NCBI RefSeq assembly: GCF_023205095.1
Contig: NZ_CP046242.1
Span: 1,229,001-1,293,000 of the forward strand
Reading direction: 5' to 3'
DNA: 64,000 bases
Source: Bizionia sp. M204
GTDB lineage: Bacteria; Bacteroidota; Bacteroidia; Flavobacteriales; Flavobacteriaceae
In this document: positions 8,455 through 17,050 of the stretch, piece after piece
Layout: every line of letters begins with the position of its first letter
Numbering within the stretch: the first letter of the stretch is position 1
Made by a program: the position numbers and the translations under genes
Notes under the pieces: generated by a model
The model's input: only the letters and a program-made list of their open reading frames with translations
Databases searched by the model: none
Told to the model about the DNA's origin: nothing

Positions 8455-10050
8455 CTATGGTTTCTCTTTCTCTACATGATTTAAAATCCATTCCAGCTCG
8501 GGATCACGTTCATGTAAAACATCATTCCAAGTTGGAACAATTGGAATATCCGGCTTAATACCATAGCCATCTGGCTCTACTTTAAAAGGCGCATCAATTT
8601 GCATTAAACCAATGCGTACACGAACCTTACTATTTGGTAATTTATAAATTTTAAATAAACCCGCAACGGTTCCATTATAAGCACCTCCCGTTTCTTCACC
8701 GACAAATGTGGCTAAATTATGACCTTGAATATTAGTAGACAATATGGATGATGCCGAAAAAGAATTCCCATTAATAAGCACATATAAATGACCTTTAAAA
8801 TTATCCGGAAATGGGGATTGCATTTTGGCATATTTAAATTTATAATAAATAGCATCATCAACCTTTTTGGTTTTTATTAAGTTATGGGTTACAATAACAG
8901 GTGAAAAAACGGCTCCAATTATCTTTAACATTAAAGGGCTACCATTGCTCATGGTGTACACCATAAATGGCACACGACTAGTTACCTCACTTTCATTAAT
9001 AAACTGATAATCTTCTTGCGCCAAATAGCGGAATAAATAAGCAATTTCTTCTATTCGACCACCGCCATTATCTCGTAAATCCAAAACGAGATTCGGTGTA
9101 TTTAATGAATCTAATTGGGCAAAACTCTCTTTATAGAATTTTTTATAATTCCCATTTCCAAAAGCTCTTATTTTCATAACGGCAACAGAACTATCTATTC
9201 CCTTAAAATTGAAATTACGCGTGTATTTGCCGTCTGAACCTTCAGAACCATATATTCGATCTTGTTTTCGCTTTTCTTTTGCTTTCTGCTTTCTAATTAA
9301 TTTTTCTGCTTTAGTCAGTTGGGCTACTTTAATTGAATCAGCTTCCTGTTTTAATGAATCTATTGTGTGTGAAGTTGAATCTTTTGGAATGCGTCGGAAA
9401 ACTTTCGTGTATAATGAATCTTGTTTATTGAAGGTTACGGATAAGCTATCTAAAAACCCTTTATCTCGTGCATACAATCTTTGAAATGCACGGCCCAATT
9501 GCCTATCCATCAACGTGGTATTAAAGCCATCAGAAGCATATTGTGTTTGATATTTCTGGATTAACGCGTTGGCAGATTCATTTTCAATCTGAACCACTTC
9601 ACTTCCAATTAATAATGAATCTGATTTGGATCCGGACACCCATAATTGTTTGTCCATATAATTAAAATCTAAATCGTAAAACTCAAACCGTTCCTTCATT
9701 AAAACCTTACGTTCTTTTTTAGTGAATTGCATTTGAGGTGGCATAACCGAAATATGACCTTGACGCACTTCCATTAAAATAGGTGCTAATTGTTCATAAA
9801 AATCATGACTACTTAATGGTTGTGTGATACTGGTTTTTAGGCTATCAAATTTAAAATCTAACGCTTCTTTAGAAATATACTGATATAGGCGCGGATGATG
9901 TTTTTGCAGTTGATTATAAACCGCATCTACGTCCTCTCTCAATTCATCTGCATCATGCAAACTACTTACAACGGCGTTATTTTTTTTAACGCTTCCGCAG
10001 GATTGAACAATTATTATTACTACTAGAAACCACAGATATTGATATTTCAT
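8455..10050 (-). CDS. S41-family (C-terminal processing type) peptidase lipoprotein
   Basis: This 531-residue protein is read from the ATG at 10048-10050, which places a signal peptide with lipobox (VVIIIVQSCGS, Cys about residue 18) at the N-terminus. A longer frame starting 90 bases upstream would bury the signal and is rejected. The C-terminal third has the S41 features: 'LVLDLRDNGGG', 'LYVLINGNSFSASS' around the expected nucleophile Ser, and 'FVGEETGG'. S41 enzymes degrade or trim exported proteins using a Ser-Lys pair. A charged Lys/Arg-rich linker (AKEKRKQDR) sits in the middle. It should be anchored in the envelope. It stands alone with no recognisable partner. Confidence 0.83.
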   Translation of the reverse strand: MKYQYLWFLVVIIIVQSCGSVKKNNAVVSSLHDADELREDVDAVYNQLQKHHPRLYQYISKEALDFKFDSLKTSITQPLSSHDFYEQLAPILMEVRQGHISVMPPQMQFTKKERKVLMKERFEFYDLDFNYMDKQLWVSGSKSDSLLIGSEVVQIENESANALIQKYQTQYASDGFNTTLMDRQLGRAFQRLYARDKGFLDSLSVTFNKQDSLYTKVFRRIPKDSTSHTIDSLKQEADSIKVAQLTKAEKLIRKQKAKEKRKQDRIYGSEGSDGKYTRNFNFKGIDSSVAVMKIRAFGNGNYKKFYKESFAQLDSLNTPNLVLDLRDNGGGRIEEIAYLFRYLAQEDYQFINESEVTSRVPFMVYTMSNGSPLMLKIIGAVFSPVIVTHNLIKTKKVDDAIYYKFKYAKMQSPFPDNFKGHLYVLINGNSFSASSILSTNIQGHNLATFVGEETGGAYNGTVAGLFKIYKLPNSKVRVRIGLMQIDAPFKVEPDGYGIKPDIPIVPTWNDVLHERDPELEWILNHVEKEKP

Positions 10051-10277
10051 AAAGTTATATATGCTAGATATTGAACAACGAAATACGCAGTTATTTTTAA
10101 AAAATAAAAATAGATTACCAAAAATAACTAATAACCCCATCCGGAATTTGATGGAATTCAGTCGTTCGCCTGGGTTTTATGGTTGGAAAAACGAAAACCT
10201 ACAAACAAGAATTGTAGCAAAAAGGTATACTAAATTCAATTTTACCTAATTCAAAATCTTTTTATCAGGCCGGCAAA

Positions 10278-10736
10278 TTAAATCATAATGGCTGTAGTAT
10301 GTTTTACTTCATTAATAACAAACATACTGTGGGTGCTACCAATATGATTAATAGATGTTAGTTTTTTAACCATAAACTCCCTAAAATCTTCCATATCCTG
10401 AACCATTACTTTTAATAAATAATCGTAATCTCCACTAATATGATAGCATTCAGAAATTTCTTCTAAATTGGCAACTTCACGCTCAAATTTCACAATGTTA
10501 TTCTGTGTATGCTGAACAAGTTTAATATGACAAAAAGCAACAAAACTCCGATCCACCTTATTCTTATCCAACAAGGCCACATATTGCGCAATAACACCTT
10601 CGCGTTCTAACTTTCTAATCCGCTCGTAAACAGCTGTAACAGATAAATTTAACCTGTTAGATAACATTTTGTTGGTCTGCTTCGCATCTTCTTGAAGAAA
10701 TTGTAATAACTTTAAATCTATGAGATCGAAATTCAT
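10278..10736 (-). CDS. Lrp/AsnC-family transcriptional regulator
   Basis: This 152-residue regulator has the classic two-domain layout. An N-terminal winged HTH (about 1-60, 'LLQFLQEDAKQTNKMLSNRL' then 'LSVTAVYERIRKLEREGVI') is followed by a C-terminal RAM ligand-binding domain (about 70-145, including 'CYHISGDYDYLLKVMVQDME'). Such proteins form octamers and respond to amino acids. It is divergently transcribed from the PLP enzyme gene at 10906, so that enzyme of sulfur amino-acid metabolism is the most likely target. Two short palindromes lie in the shared intergenic region. Confidence 0.9.
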   Translation of the reverse strand: MNFDLIDLKLLQFLQEDAKQTNKMLSNRLNLSVTAVYERIRKLEREGVIAQYVALLDKNKVDRSFVAFCHIKLVQHTQNNIVKFEREVANLEEISECYHISGDYDYLLKVMVQDMEDFREFMVKKLTSINHIGSTHSMFVINEVKHTTAIMI

Positions 10737-10813
10737 AATAATTGAAAATTTTTCGTTTAAAAAACAATATTAACCAAATTAGACGTGATAAAAACTATTA
10801 TTCATGTTTTTTA

Positions 10814-10854
10814 TAGATTTATAATCTAAATATAAAGATATCTATTGATAGATA
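10814..10854. promoter_or_regulatory. Candidate Lrp operator: two palindromes in the divergent intergenic region
   Basis: TAGATT-TAT-AATCTA at 10814-10828 and TATCTA-TTGA-TAGATA at 10839-10854 are two perfect-arm palindromes of similar sequence. Their centres are about 25 bp apart. They lie between the Lrp gene start (10736) and the PLP enzyme start (10906). Lrp-family proteins typically bind paired AT-rich palindromes, so these are plausible sites; binding is inferred. Confidence 0.5.
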
Positions 10855-10905
10855 ATCTAATATTAACGATTTTTACTGTATTATTAATTAATAAATTTTC
10901 ACACT

Positions 10906-12105
10906 ATGGCATTCAAACCAGCAAATAATATTCAAGATTTACAATATTTTGGTGAATTTGGAGGAGTAAACCCTTCTATTTCAGATTCATCAACCTACAC
11001 TTTTTTATCGGCTAAAACCATGTTTGACACCTTTGAAGGTAATGCAGATGGCTGTTATTTGTATTCAAGACATTCTACGCCTTCAAACTTATATCTCGGC
11101 GAAGCTTTAGCAGCCATGGAAGGAACGGAGACTGCAAATGTTACCGCTTCAGGAATGGGAGCCATAACACCAGTCATAATGCAGCTTTGTGGCGCTGGCG
11201 ATCATGTCGTTTCTAGTCGCACCATTTATGGAGGAACGTATGCCTTTTTAAAGAATTTTGCACCTAGACTTAACATAACAACGACTTTTGTAGATATTAC
11301 AAAATTAGAAGTGGTTGAAGCTGCCATTACGAAAAACACAAAAATTTTATACTGCGAATCTGTTAGTAACCCGCTCTTGGAAGTTGCTGATATTTCAGGT
11401 TTAGCAAAGTTGGCTAAAAAGCACAATTTAAAATTGGTGGTAGATAATACGTTTTCGCCCTTATCTGTTTCACCTGTGCAATTGGGAGCTGATATCGTGA
11501 TTCACAGTTTAACTAAATTCATAAATGGATCTAGTGATACGGTTGGTGGTGTAATTTGTGGTACACAAGAATTCATAAACGATTTACGAAGTGTCAACGA
11601 TGGCGCCTGTATGTTATTAGGCTCTACTATGGACAGTTTAAGAGCCGCTTCTATATTAAAAAACCTACGCACATTGCACATTAGAATGCAGCAACATAGT
11701 TTAAATGCGACCTATTTAGCAGAAAAATTTGAAGCTGATGGATTAAAAACCGTGTATCCAGGTTTAGCTTCTCATCCAAGTCATGAATTATTTAAAAGCA
11801 TGATGAATGAAAAATATGGATATGGTGGCATGCTAACTGCAGATGTTGGTTCTTTAGAAAAAGCAAATGCATTAATGGAATTAATGCAAGAGAAAAATTT
11901 AGGATATCTAGCTGTTAGTCTAGGGTTTTACAAAACCTTATTCTCGGCTCCAGGTAGTTCTACTTCATCGGAAATACCGGAAGATGAACAAAAAGAAATG
12001 GGCTTAAGTGATGGTTTAATTCGTTTTTCTATTGGATTAGATGCAGACATTGAGCGCACCTATAAAACTATGCGTTCTTGCATGGAGTCACTTGATATAT
12101 TATAG
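10906..12105 (+). CDS. Cys/Met-metabolism PLP-dependent enzyme (methionine gamma-lyase / trans-sulfuration type)
   Basis: This 399-residue fold-type I PLP enzyme has the phosphate-binding 'ASGMGAI' (about 81-87), the aromatic ring-stacking 'RTIYGGTY', 'LVVDNTFSPL', and the Schiff-base Lys K204 in 'HSLTKFINGSSD'. The family includes methionine gamma-lyase, cystathionine gamma-synthase/lyase and O-acetylhomoserine sulfhydrylase. From sequence alone I lean to a lyase, because the gene stands next to an Lrp regulator rather than in a Met biosynthesis operon. The substrate is not decided. A terminator follows at 12129. Confidence 0.85.
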   Translation: MAFKPANNIQDLQYFGEFGGVNPSISDSSTYTFLSAKTMFDTFEGNADGCYLYSRHSTPSNLYLGEALAAMEGTETANVTASGMGAITPVIMQLCGAGDHVVSSRTIYGGTYAFLKNFAPRLNITTTFVDITKLEVVEAAITKNTKILYCESVSNPLLEVADISGLAKLAKKHNLKLVVDNTFSPLSVSPVQLGADIVIHSLTKFINGSSDTVGGVICGTQEFINDLRSVNDGACMLLGSTMDSLRAASILKNLRTLHIRMQQHSLNATYLAEKFEADGLKTVYPGLASHPSHELFKSMMNEKYGYGGMLTADVGSLEKANALMELMQEKNLGYLAVSLGFYKTLFSAPGSSTSSEIPEDEQKEMGLSDGLIRFSIGLDADIERTYKTMRSCMESLDIL

Positions 12106-12128
12106 TAAGTATAAATTACAAGTAAATT

Positions 12129-12158
12129 AAGGAGTTCGTTTAAGCGTGCTCCTTTTTT
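12129..12158 (+). terminator. Terminator of the PLP enzyme gene
   Basis: The stem AAGGAG/CTCCTT is closed by a further CG pair, then comes a run of six T. It begins 23 bp after the stop codon at 12105. Confidence 0.7.
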
Positions 12159-12270
12159 ATTTTAAAAACAAGGTCATTCCTTTCACCATATTAGCTTAAG
12201 CGACAATTAGTATTTGCATACTTTATCTGAAAATCGTAACATTACAATCCTAACGAAACTAACAACCAAT

Positions 12271-13743
12271 ATGCAGGACGATAAAAACCTATCAGATATT
12301 GATATTGAAGACCAAACAATTATTGAGAATAAAGAATTAAGTATCTGGGAAGCGTTAATTCCTGTGGTTATTTTAATGCTAATGCTGGCTTACAACATCT
12401 TTCTTGCAGATGGTGAAGCTTTAGGAGAATATTCCAATCAGTTTATTTTATTATTAGGTGCGGCTGTGGCTGCCATCGTTGGATTTTTTAATAAAGTCCG
12501 CTTTCAAATCATGATGAAAGAGGTCTGGGAAAACTTGCGCAGCGTATTTGTACCCATAATGATTTTGTTTTTAGTTGGCGCTTTAGCCGGAACGTGGTTG
12601 GTAAGTGGTGTTATTCCGGCCATGGTATATTATGGTCTACAAGTTTTAAGTCCGTCAATATTTTTACCGGCTTCTGTTATTATTTGTGCGGTTATTTCCA
12701 TTGCAACAGGTAGTTCTTGGACCACTTCTGCAACGGTAGGTATTGCCTTAATTGGAATTGGAAGCGCTTTAGGAATTCCTACAGGCATGATTGCTGGTGC
12801 CGCTATTTCTGGCGCATATTTTGGCGATAAAATGTCGCCATTGAGTGATACCACTAACCTAGCTCCTGCCATGGCTGGAACGGATTTATTTACACATATT
12901 AGGTATATGGCGTTAACAACTATTCCTACGATTATAATTACATTAATAGCCTTTTCGGTAATGAGTATGACTATTGATACCACAGGAACTGCCGATTTAA
13001 GTAGTCTTTTAATAAGTATTGAAAACACGTTTAATATTACACCAATGTTATTTATTGTACCATTAGTGGTAATAGCTTTAATTCTTTTAAAAACAAAGCC
13101 ACTTATTGCTCTTGGTGTTGGTGTTATATTGGCAGCCGTTTTCGCTTTTATTTTCCAACCCGCTATTTTAGATAGTTTAGGAGATTCTAAATTAGGCGCC
13201 ACGGTAAATGCCATATTAACAGACACGCAAATTGTAACCGATAACGAAAAACTAAACGACTTATTTGCTGCAGGCGGCATGAAAGGCATGATTTGGACCA
13301 TTCTTCTAATTTGCTGCGCCATGTTTTTTGGTGGCATTATGGATGCTATAGGCGCTTTGGCAAGAATTACTAAAGTACTCTTGTCTTTTGCTACAACGGT
13401 TTTCGGATTATTTGCAAGTACCGTTATCAGTTGTTTAGGATTAAATACTATAGCCAGTGATCAATATTTAGCCATTGTTATTCCTGGTAAAATGTTTAAG
13501 CAAGCGTATAAAGATAAAGGATTAGCTCCTGAAAATTTGAGTAGAACCTTGGAAGATTCTGGAACGGTAACGTCCGTATTAATTCCTTGGAATACCTGTG
13601 GCGCGTATCAAAGTAGTGTTTTAGGTGTTTCTGTTGCTGATTATTTTGTGTATGCCATCTTCAATTGGTTAAGTCCTTTTATGACCTTAACTTACGCGGC
13701 ATTAAATATTAAAATTAAACAACTAACGAGCAACACTAAATAA
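12271..13743 (+). CDS. nhaC: NhaC-family Na+/H+ antiporter
   Basis: This 490-residue inner-membrane protein has about 11-12 hydrophobic helices. The conserved NhaC core is visible: 'ATGSSWTTSATVGIALIGIG', followed by 'GAAISGAYFGDKMSPLSDTTNLAPA' around the transport residues. A second half contains 'CLGLNTIASDQYLAIVIPGK' and 'LEDSGTVTSVLIPWNTCGAY'. The family exchanges Na+ for H+ (some members take malate/lactate). I chose the ATG at 12271 over a TTG 57 bases upstream because the protein then begins with an acidic cytoplasmic tail directly before helix 1. It is monocistronic. Confidence 0.9.
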   Translation: MQDDKNLSDIDIEDQTIIENKELSIWEALIPVVILMLMLAYNIFLADGEALGEYSNQFILLLGAAVAAIVGFFNKVRFQIMMKEVWENLRSVFVPIMILFLVGALAGTWLVSGVIPAMVYYGLQVLSPSIFLPASVIICAVISIATGSSWTTSATVGIALIGIGSALGIPTGMIAGAAISGAYFGDKMSPLSDTTNLAPAMAGTDLFTHIRYMALTTIPTIIITLIAFSVMSMTIDTTGTADLSSLLISIENTFNITPMLFIVPLVVIALILLKTKPLIALGVGVILAAVFAFIFQPAILDSLGDSKLGATVNAILTDTQIVTDNEKLNDLFAAGGMKGMIWTILLICCAMFFGGIMDAIGALARITKVLLSFATTVFGLFASTVISCLGLNTIASDQYLAIVIPGKMFKQAYKDKGLAPENLSRTLEDSGTVTSVLIPWNTCGAYQSSVLGVSVADYFVYAIFNWLSPFMTLTYAALNIKIKQLTSNTK

Positions 13744-13839
13744 GCATAAACTATCACTTTCTAACTTTACCATAAATTTAAGCTATACTTCAATAAAGAA
13801 TTAAGATTTCATTTCGACTGAAATACTATGACTTGTTCT

Positions 13840-13847
13840 TATATTTG
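13840..13847 (+). promoter_or_regulatory. Bacteroidota -7 element (TATATTTG) ahead of the peroxiredoxin gene
   Basis: TATATTTG matches TAnnTTTG exactly, 38 bp before the start codon. A TTTC at 13812-13815 is a possible but rather distant -33 partner. Confidence 0.5.
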
Positions 13848-13884
13848 TCATTAAGAAAATTAATAACAATTAAAATATAAAAAC

Positions 13885-14523
13885 ATGGCATTTGTAGGAA
13901 AAAAATTCCCAGATTTAAACGTTGACGCAATGAATGAAATGGGCGACACTTTTAAAGTGAACGTTCTTGAAGAAGCAGTAAACAACAAGAAAAAAGTAGT
14001 ATTATTCTGGTATCCTAAAGATTTTACCTTTGTATGTCCAACGGAGTTACATGCATTCCAAGCAGCAATGAAGGAATTCGAAAAACGTAATACAATAGTT
14101 ATTGGCGCATCATGTGATACTCCTGAAGTACATTTTGCTTGGTTAAGCACAGCAAAAGATAATGGTGGTATAGAAGGTGTAACCTATCCAATCCTTGCTG
14201 ATAGTAATAGAAACTTATCTAGCGTTTTAGGAATTTTAGATATTACCAACGAAATTTTTGATGAAGAGACAGGAACTGTTCAAGTTGAAGGCGATAATGT
14301 AACGTATAGAGCTACCTATATTATTGATGAAGATGGTATTGTACAGCACGAAAGCATCAACAACATGCCATTAGGTAGAAATGTTGGTGAATATATTCGT
14401 TTGATAGACGCCTTAACACACGTTCAAGAAAAAGGTGAAGTTTGTCCAGCAAACTGGGAAGAAGGAAAAGACGCTATGCAAGCTAACGCGAAAGGAACTG
14501 CTGCATATTTAGCATCTCACTAA
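13885..14523 (+). CDS. Typical 2-Cys peroxiredoxin (AhpC/TSA family)
   Basis: This 212-residue cytoplasmic peroxidase reduces H2O2, organic peroxides and peroxynitrite. The peroxidatic Cys is C51 in 'FTFVCPTELHAF', preceded by 'FWYPKD'. The resolving Cys is C187 in 'GEVCPANW', so the protein is a typical 2-Cys homodimer. It is followed by a thioredoxin-like gene and a small acidic protein gene in the same direction. The thioredoxin is the obvious candidate to recycle it. A hairpin with a 12-bp stem separates it from the thioredoxin gene. Confidence 0.95.
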   Translation: MAFVGKKFPDLNVDAMNEMGDTFKVNVLEEAVNNKKKVVLFWYPKDFTFVCPTELHAFQAAMKEFEKRNTIVIGASCDTPEVHFAWLSTAKDNGGIEGVTYPILADSNRNLSSVLGILDITNEIFDEETGTVQVEGDNVTYRATYIIDEDGIVQHESINNMPLGRNVGEYIRLIDALTHVQEKGEVCPANWEEGKDAMQANAKGTAAYLASH

Positions 14524-14580
14524 TTTAGATTTTTCAACTTCACACGAAGAACTTCAATACAACCTATATTAAACATCTAA

Positions 14581-14609
14581 TTAAGTCCTTCCAATACGGA
14601 AGGACTTAA
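14581..14609 (+). other. Intercistronic hairpin between peroxiredoxin and thioredoxin genes
   Basis: A perfect 12-bp stem TTAAGTCCTTCC / GGAAGGACTTAA has a 5-base loop. No T tract follows, so it may act as a partial terminator or an mRNA-stabilising/processing element that keeps peroxiredoxin above thioredoxin. Confidence 0.6.
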
Positions 14610-14630
14610 ATAGCTAAAACTTTTAAAACT

Positions 14631-14939
14631 ATGGTACAGGAATTAGAACAAGATAATTTACAGGATATCATTAATAATAATGATACAGTAGTTGTACAGT
14701 ATTCAGCTACTTGGTGTGGAAACTGCCGCATTATGAAGCCTAAATTCAAGAAATTAGCAACAGAGCATGAAGGTGTTACTTTTGTGATGGCTGATGCTGA
14801 AAAATTTCCTGAAAGTAGAAAATTAGCAACTGTTGATAATTTACCAACCTTTGCGACTTTTAAAAAAGGGGAATTTGTTGGTCAAGAACAAACCAATAAA
14901 TTCGACGCTTTAAAAGAACTTGTTGATAACGTAATCTAG
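14631..14939 (+). CDS. Thioredoxin-family protein
   Basis: This 102-residue single-domain thioredoxin has active site W28-C29-G30-N31-C32 (ATWCGNCRIMKP), differing from the classical CGPC. The cis-Pro loop is present ('TVDNLPTFATF'). It has no signal peptide, so it acts in the cytoplasm. Its place directly after the peroxiredoxin suggests it reduces that enzyme. It ends six bases before the next gene and is surely co-transcribed with it. Confidence 0.9.
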   Translation: MVQELEQDNLQDIINNNDTVVVQYSATWCGNCRIMKPKFKKLATEHEGVTFVMADAEKFPESRKLATVDNLPTFATFKKGEFVGQEQTNKFDALKELVDNVI

Positions 14940-14945
14940 ATTAGT

Positions 14946-15203
14946 ATGAAACTACCTATTATAAAACATTTAACACAGTTTATTGAAGAGAATGACGAGG
15001 ATTATGTTCTTGAAACTATTGAAACTTTAGAAGCCTTAACGGAAGTATCATCATTAAAAGATGAAGAGCTAGATGTTATTGGCGAACTAATTTCTAACAT
15101 GTATGGTGCTATTGAAGTGAATAAAATGATGAAAGATGGCACACCACAAAAAGAAGCTTTAAATAGCTTTATGAAACGCGTGCTTGGTTCTATTGACAAG
15201 TAA
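14946..15203 (+). CDS. Small acidic protein of the peroxiredoxin-thioredoxin operon (DUF6952-like)
   Basis: This 85-residue, strongly acidic, all-helical-looking protein begins MKLPIIKHLTQFIEENDEDY. It has no Cys and no known catalytic motif. From memory it resembles the family annotated DUF6952 that accompanies peroxiredoxin/thioredoxin genes in Flavobacteriia; that name should be checked. The 6-bp gap from the thioredoxin gene and the shared bidirectional terminator show it belongs to the oxidative-stress operon. Function unknown. Confidence 0.7.
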   Translation: MKLPIIKHLTQFIEENDEDYVLETIETLEALTEVSSLKDEELDVIGELISNMYGAIEVNKMMKDGTPQKEALNSFMKRVLGSIDK

Positions 15204-15223
15204 TTGACATATTAAATCAACAC

Positions 15224-15260
15224 AAAAAGGCCACTAAAATATAATTTTAGTGGCCTTTTT
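15224..15260. terminator. Bidirectional terminator between the thioredoxin operon and the fasciclin gene
   Basis: A perfect 17-bp stem (AAAAAGGCCACTAAAAT / ATTTTAGTGGCCTTTTT) has a 3-base loop, with A and T runs built into both arms. It lies between convergent genes ending at 15203 and 15294. Confidence 0.9.
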
Positions 15261-15293
15261 TAATTCAAATAAAATTAGGGACTAATTATAGTC

Positions 15294-15872
15294 TTACGAC
15301 TTTGGTAATAATACGGCATCAACGACATGAATAACACCATTAGATTGGTTAACATCGGCAATCGTTACCAAAGCAGAGTTTCCATTCTCATCCGTAACAT
15401 ACACAGCTTTTCCTTTCATCCAAGCTGTTAATGTTCCACCACTTAAGGTTGTAATTTGCGCTTTACCATTACCCTTTTTAATGGCTTTCATAATATCTGA
15501 AGCATTCCATTTTCCAGAAGCAACATGATATTTTAAAATGGTTTGTAACATCATTTTGTTTTCCATCTTCAGTAAATTATCTACGGTTCCTTTTGGTAAC
15601 TTATCAAAGGCACTATTGGTTGGAGCAAAAACGGTAAACGGACCTTCACTTGATAAAGCATCAACTAAATCTGCAGCTTTAACGGCTGCAACTAGCGTGG
15701 TATGATCTTTAGAATTCACAGCATTCTCAATAATGTTTTTTGTAGGATACATTTCGGCGCCACCAACCATTTTAGTCTCCTGTTTCATCATGTTGCTTTG
15801 AGCACTCATATTTAAAGACATTACAAATGTTAATAGACATGTTGCTACTGTTACTAATTTCAAATTTTTCAT
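15294..15872 (-). CDS. Secreted fasciclin (FAS1) domain protein
   Basis: This 192-residue protein has a signal peptide (about 1-25, ending 'LNMSAQS'). One FAS1 domain occupies most of the rest: 'LVDALSSEGPFTVFAPTNSA', then 'FDKLP', and the closing 'DVNQSNGVIHVVDAVLLP'. FAS1 domains mediate adhesion or protein-protein contact at the cell surface. It is exported, with no lipobox after the signal, so probably periplasmic or secreted. It stands alone, convergent with the peroxiredoxin operon and divergent from tpx. Confidence 0.9.
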   Translation of the reverse strand: MKNLKLVTVATCLLTFVMSLNMSAQSNMMKQETKMVGGAEMYPTKNIIENAVNSKDHTTLVAAVKAADLVDALSSEGPFTVFAPTNSAFDKLPKGTVDNLLKMENKMMLQTILKYHVASGKWNASDIMKAIKKGNGKAQITTLSGGTLTAWMKGKAVYVTDENGNSALVTIADVNQSNGVIHVVDAVLLPKS

Positions 15873-16054
15873 ATTGGTAATTTTAAGTTATTAATTTGTT
15901 TATACCCTACTAACGTAATTATCTAGGTTGCGGTTTTTATTTATTTTTCGTTTAACGCATTATTAACATACAATAGAATAAAAAAACCTTATATTTTAGT
16001 AATGTTTCAGAGGAAATATCCCTATTTTTATAACAACTAAAATTTTAAAAAATT

Positions 16055-16561
16055 ATGGCAACAGTAACCTTACATGGCGATGCAATTCAAACATCTGGAT
16101 CACTTCCAAAAACGAACAGTAAAGCACCAGATTTCGCATTAACTAACACCGATCTAGGAACTAACACATTAGCAGATTATAAAGGACAAAAATTAGTGTT
16201 AAATATATTTCCAAGCGTAGATACAGGTACGTGTGCAGCTTCAGTCAGACAATTTAACCAAGAGGCAAGCGAATTAGACAACACAAAAGTACTATGTATT
16301 TCTAGAGATTTACCATTTGCTTTAGCTCGTTTTTGCGCGGCGGAAGGATTGGACAATGTGGTATCGCTTTCAGATTTCAAAGATAGAAGCTTTGGAAAAA
16401 ATTATGGCGTGGCTTTTACATCTGGACCATTGGAAACGTTACTTTCAAGATCAGTAGTAGTTATTGATGAAAAGGGACAAGTAGTTTATACAGAACAAGT
16501 TCAAGAAACGGTTGATGAACCAAACTATAAAGCAGCTTTGGAGGCTTTAATGGATGCCTAA
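16055..16561 (+). CDS. tpx: Thiol peroxidase (atypical 2-Cys peroxiredoxin)
   Basis: This 168-residue protein has peroxidatic Cys C60 in 'PSVDTGTCAASVRQF' and resolving Cys C94 in 'ALARFCAAEG', at the spacing of E. coli Tpx (C61/C95). It removes lipid and alkyl hydroperoxides using thioredoxin. Its last codons overlap the start of the diacylglycerol kinase gene by 8 bp, so the two are translationally coupled. Confidence 0.95.
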   Translation: MATVTLHGDAIQTSGSLPKTNSKAPDFALTNTDLGTNTLADYKGQKLVLNIFPSVDTGTCAASVRQFNQEASELDNTKVLCISRDLPFALARFCAAEGLDNVVSLSDFKDRSFGKNYGVAFTSGPLETLLSRSVVVIDEKGQVVYTEQVQETVDEPNYKAALEALMDA

Positions 16562-16922
16562 AAAAGATTCATTTTTAATTAATAGATTAAAAAGCGTTAC
16601 ATATGCTTTTAAAGGCGCTTTTATATTAGTTTCCACAGAAGCTAGTATAAAAGTGCAACTTTGTATTGGTATTATCATGACAGTTGCGGGTTTTTATTTT
16701 GAAATCTCAACAACCGAATGGCTAATTCAAATAGGAACTATTGGTTTAATTATGGCTTTAGAGGGTATAAATACAGCCATCGAAGAAATAGCAAATTTTA
16801 TACATCCAGAATATCATAAAAAAATAGGACTCATTAAAGATATAGCCGCAGGCGCTGTTTTTATTTTTGCTATAACGGCAATAATCATAGGATGTATCAT
16901 ATATATTCCAAAGATTTTTTAA
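16554..16922 (+). CDS. Diacylglycerol kinase family protein (prokaryotic DgkA/UndPK type)
   Basis: This 122-residue integral membrane protein has three hydrophobic helices (about 34-52, 56-74, 95-117). The family signature 'GLIMALEGINTAIEEIANFI' is visible and ends in the region that coordinates Mg-ATP. It phosphorylates diacylglycerol or undecaprenol in the inner membrane and thereby recycles lipid carriers. The start lies inside the tpx gene (8-bp overlap). Confidence 0.88.
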   Translation: MPKKDSFLINRLKSVTYAFKGAFILVSTEASIKVQLCIGIIMTVAGFYFEISTTEWLIQIGTIGLIMALEGINTAIEEIANFIHPEYHKKIGLIKDIAAGAVFIFAITAIIIGCIIYIPKIF

Positions 16923-16933
16923 ATACATTTAGC

Positions 16934-16965
16934 TTTAGGATTAACGCGAACTATTTGTATTTTTG
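16934..16965 (+). promoter_or_regulatory. Candidate promoter of ftsK
   Basis: TTTA at 16934-16937, a 20-bp spacer and TATTTTTG at 16958-16965 (fits TAnnTTTG) lie 86 bp before the ftsK start. Confidence 0.5.
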
Positions 16966-17050
16966 TGACCATCTGATGTCACATCAATTTGAACCTAAAT
17001 TTTCAGAATTAATTACACAATAACCTTTTTCTGTTTTACGGAAAGTATAT

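Noticed and set aside
10061-10249. 62-codon plus-strand frame upstream of the S41 peptidase
   Set aside because: It lies over the promoter region of the minus-strand gene and has no motif; the sequence is AT-rich noise.
12630-13337. Long open frame antisense to the NhaC gene (235 codons)
   Set aside because: The opposite strand of a membrane protein gene often stays open; the NhaC reading has clear family motifs and the antisense has none.
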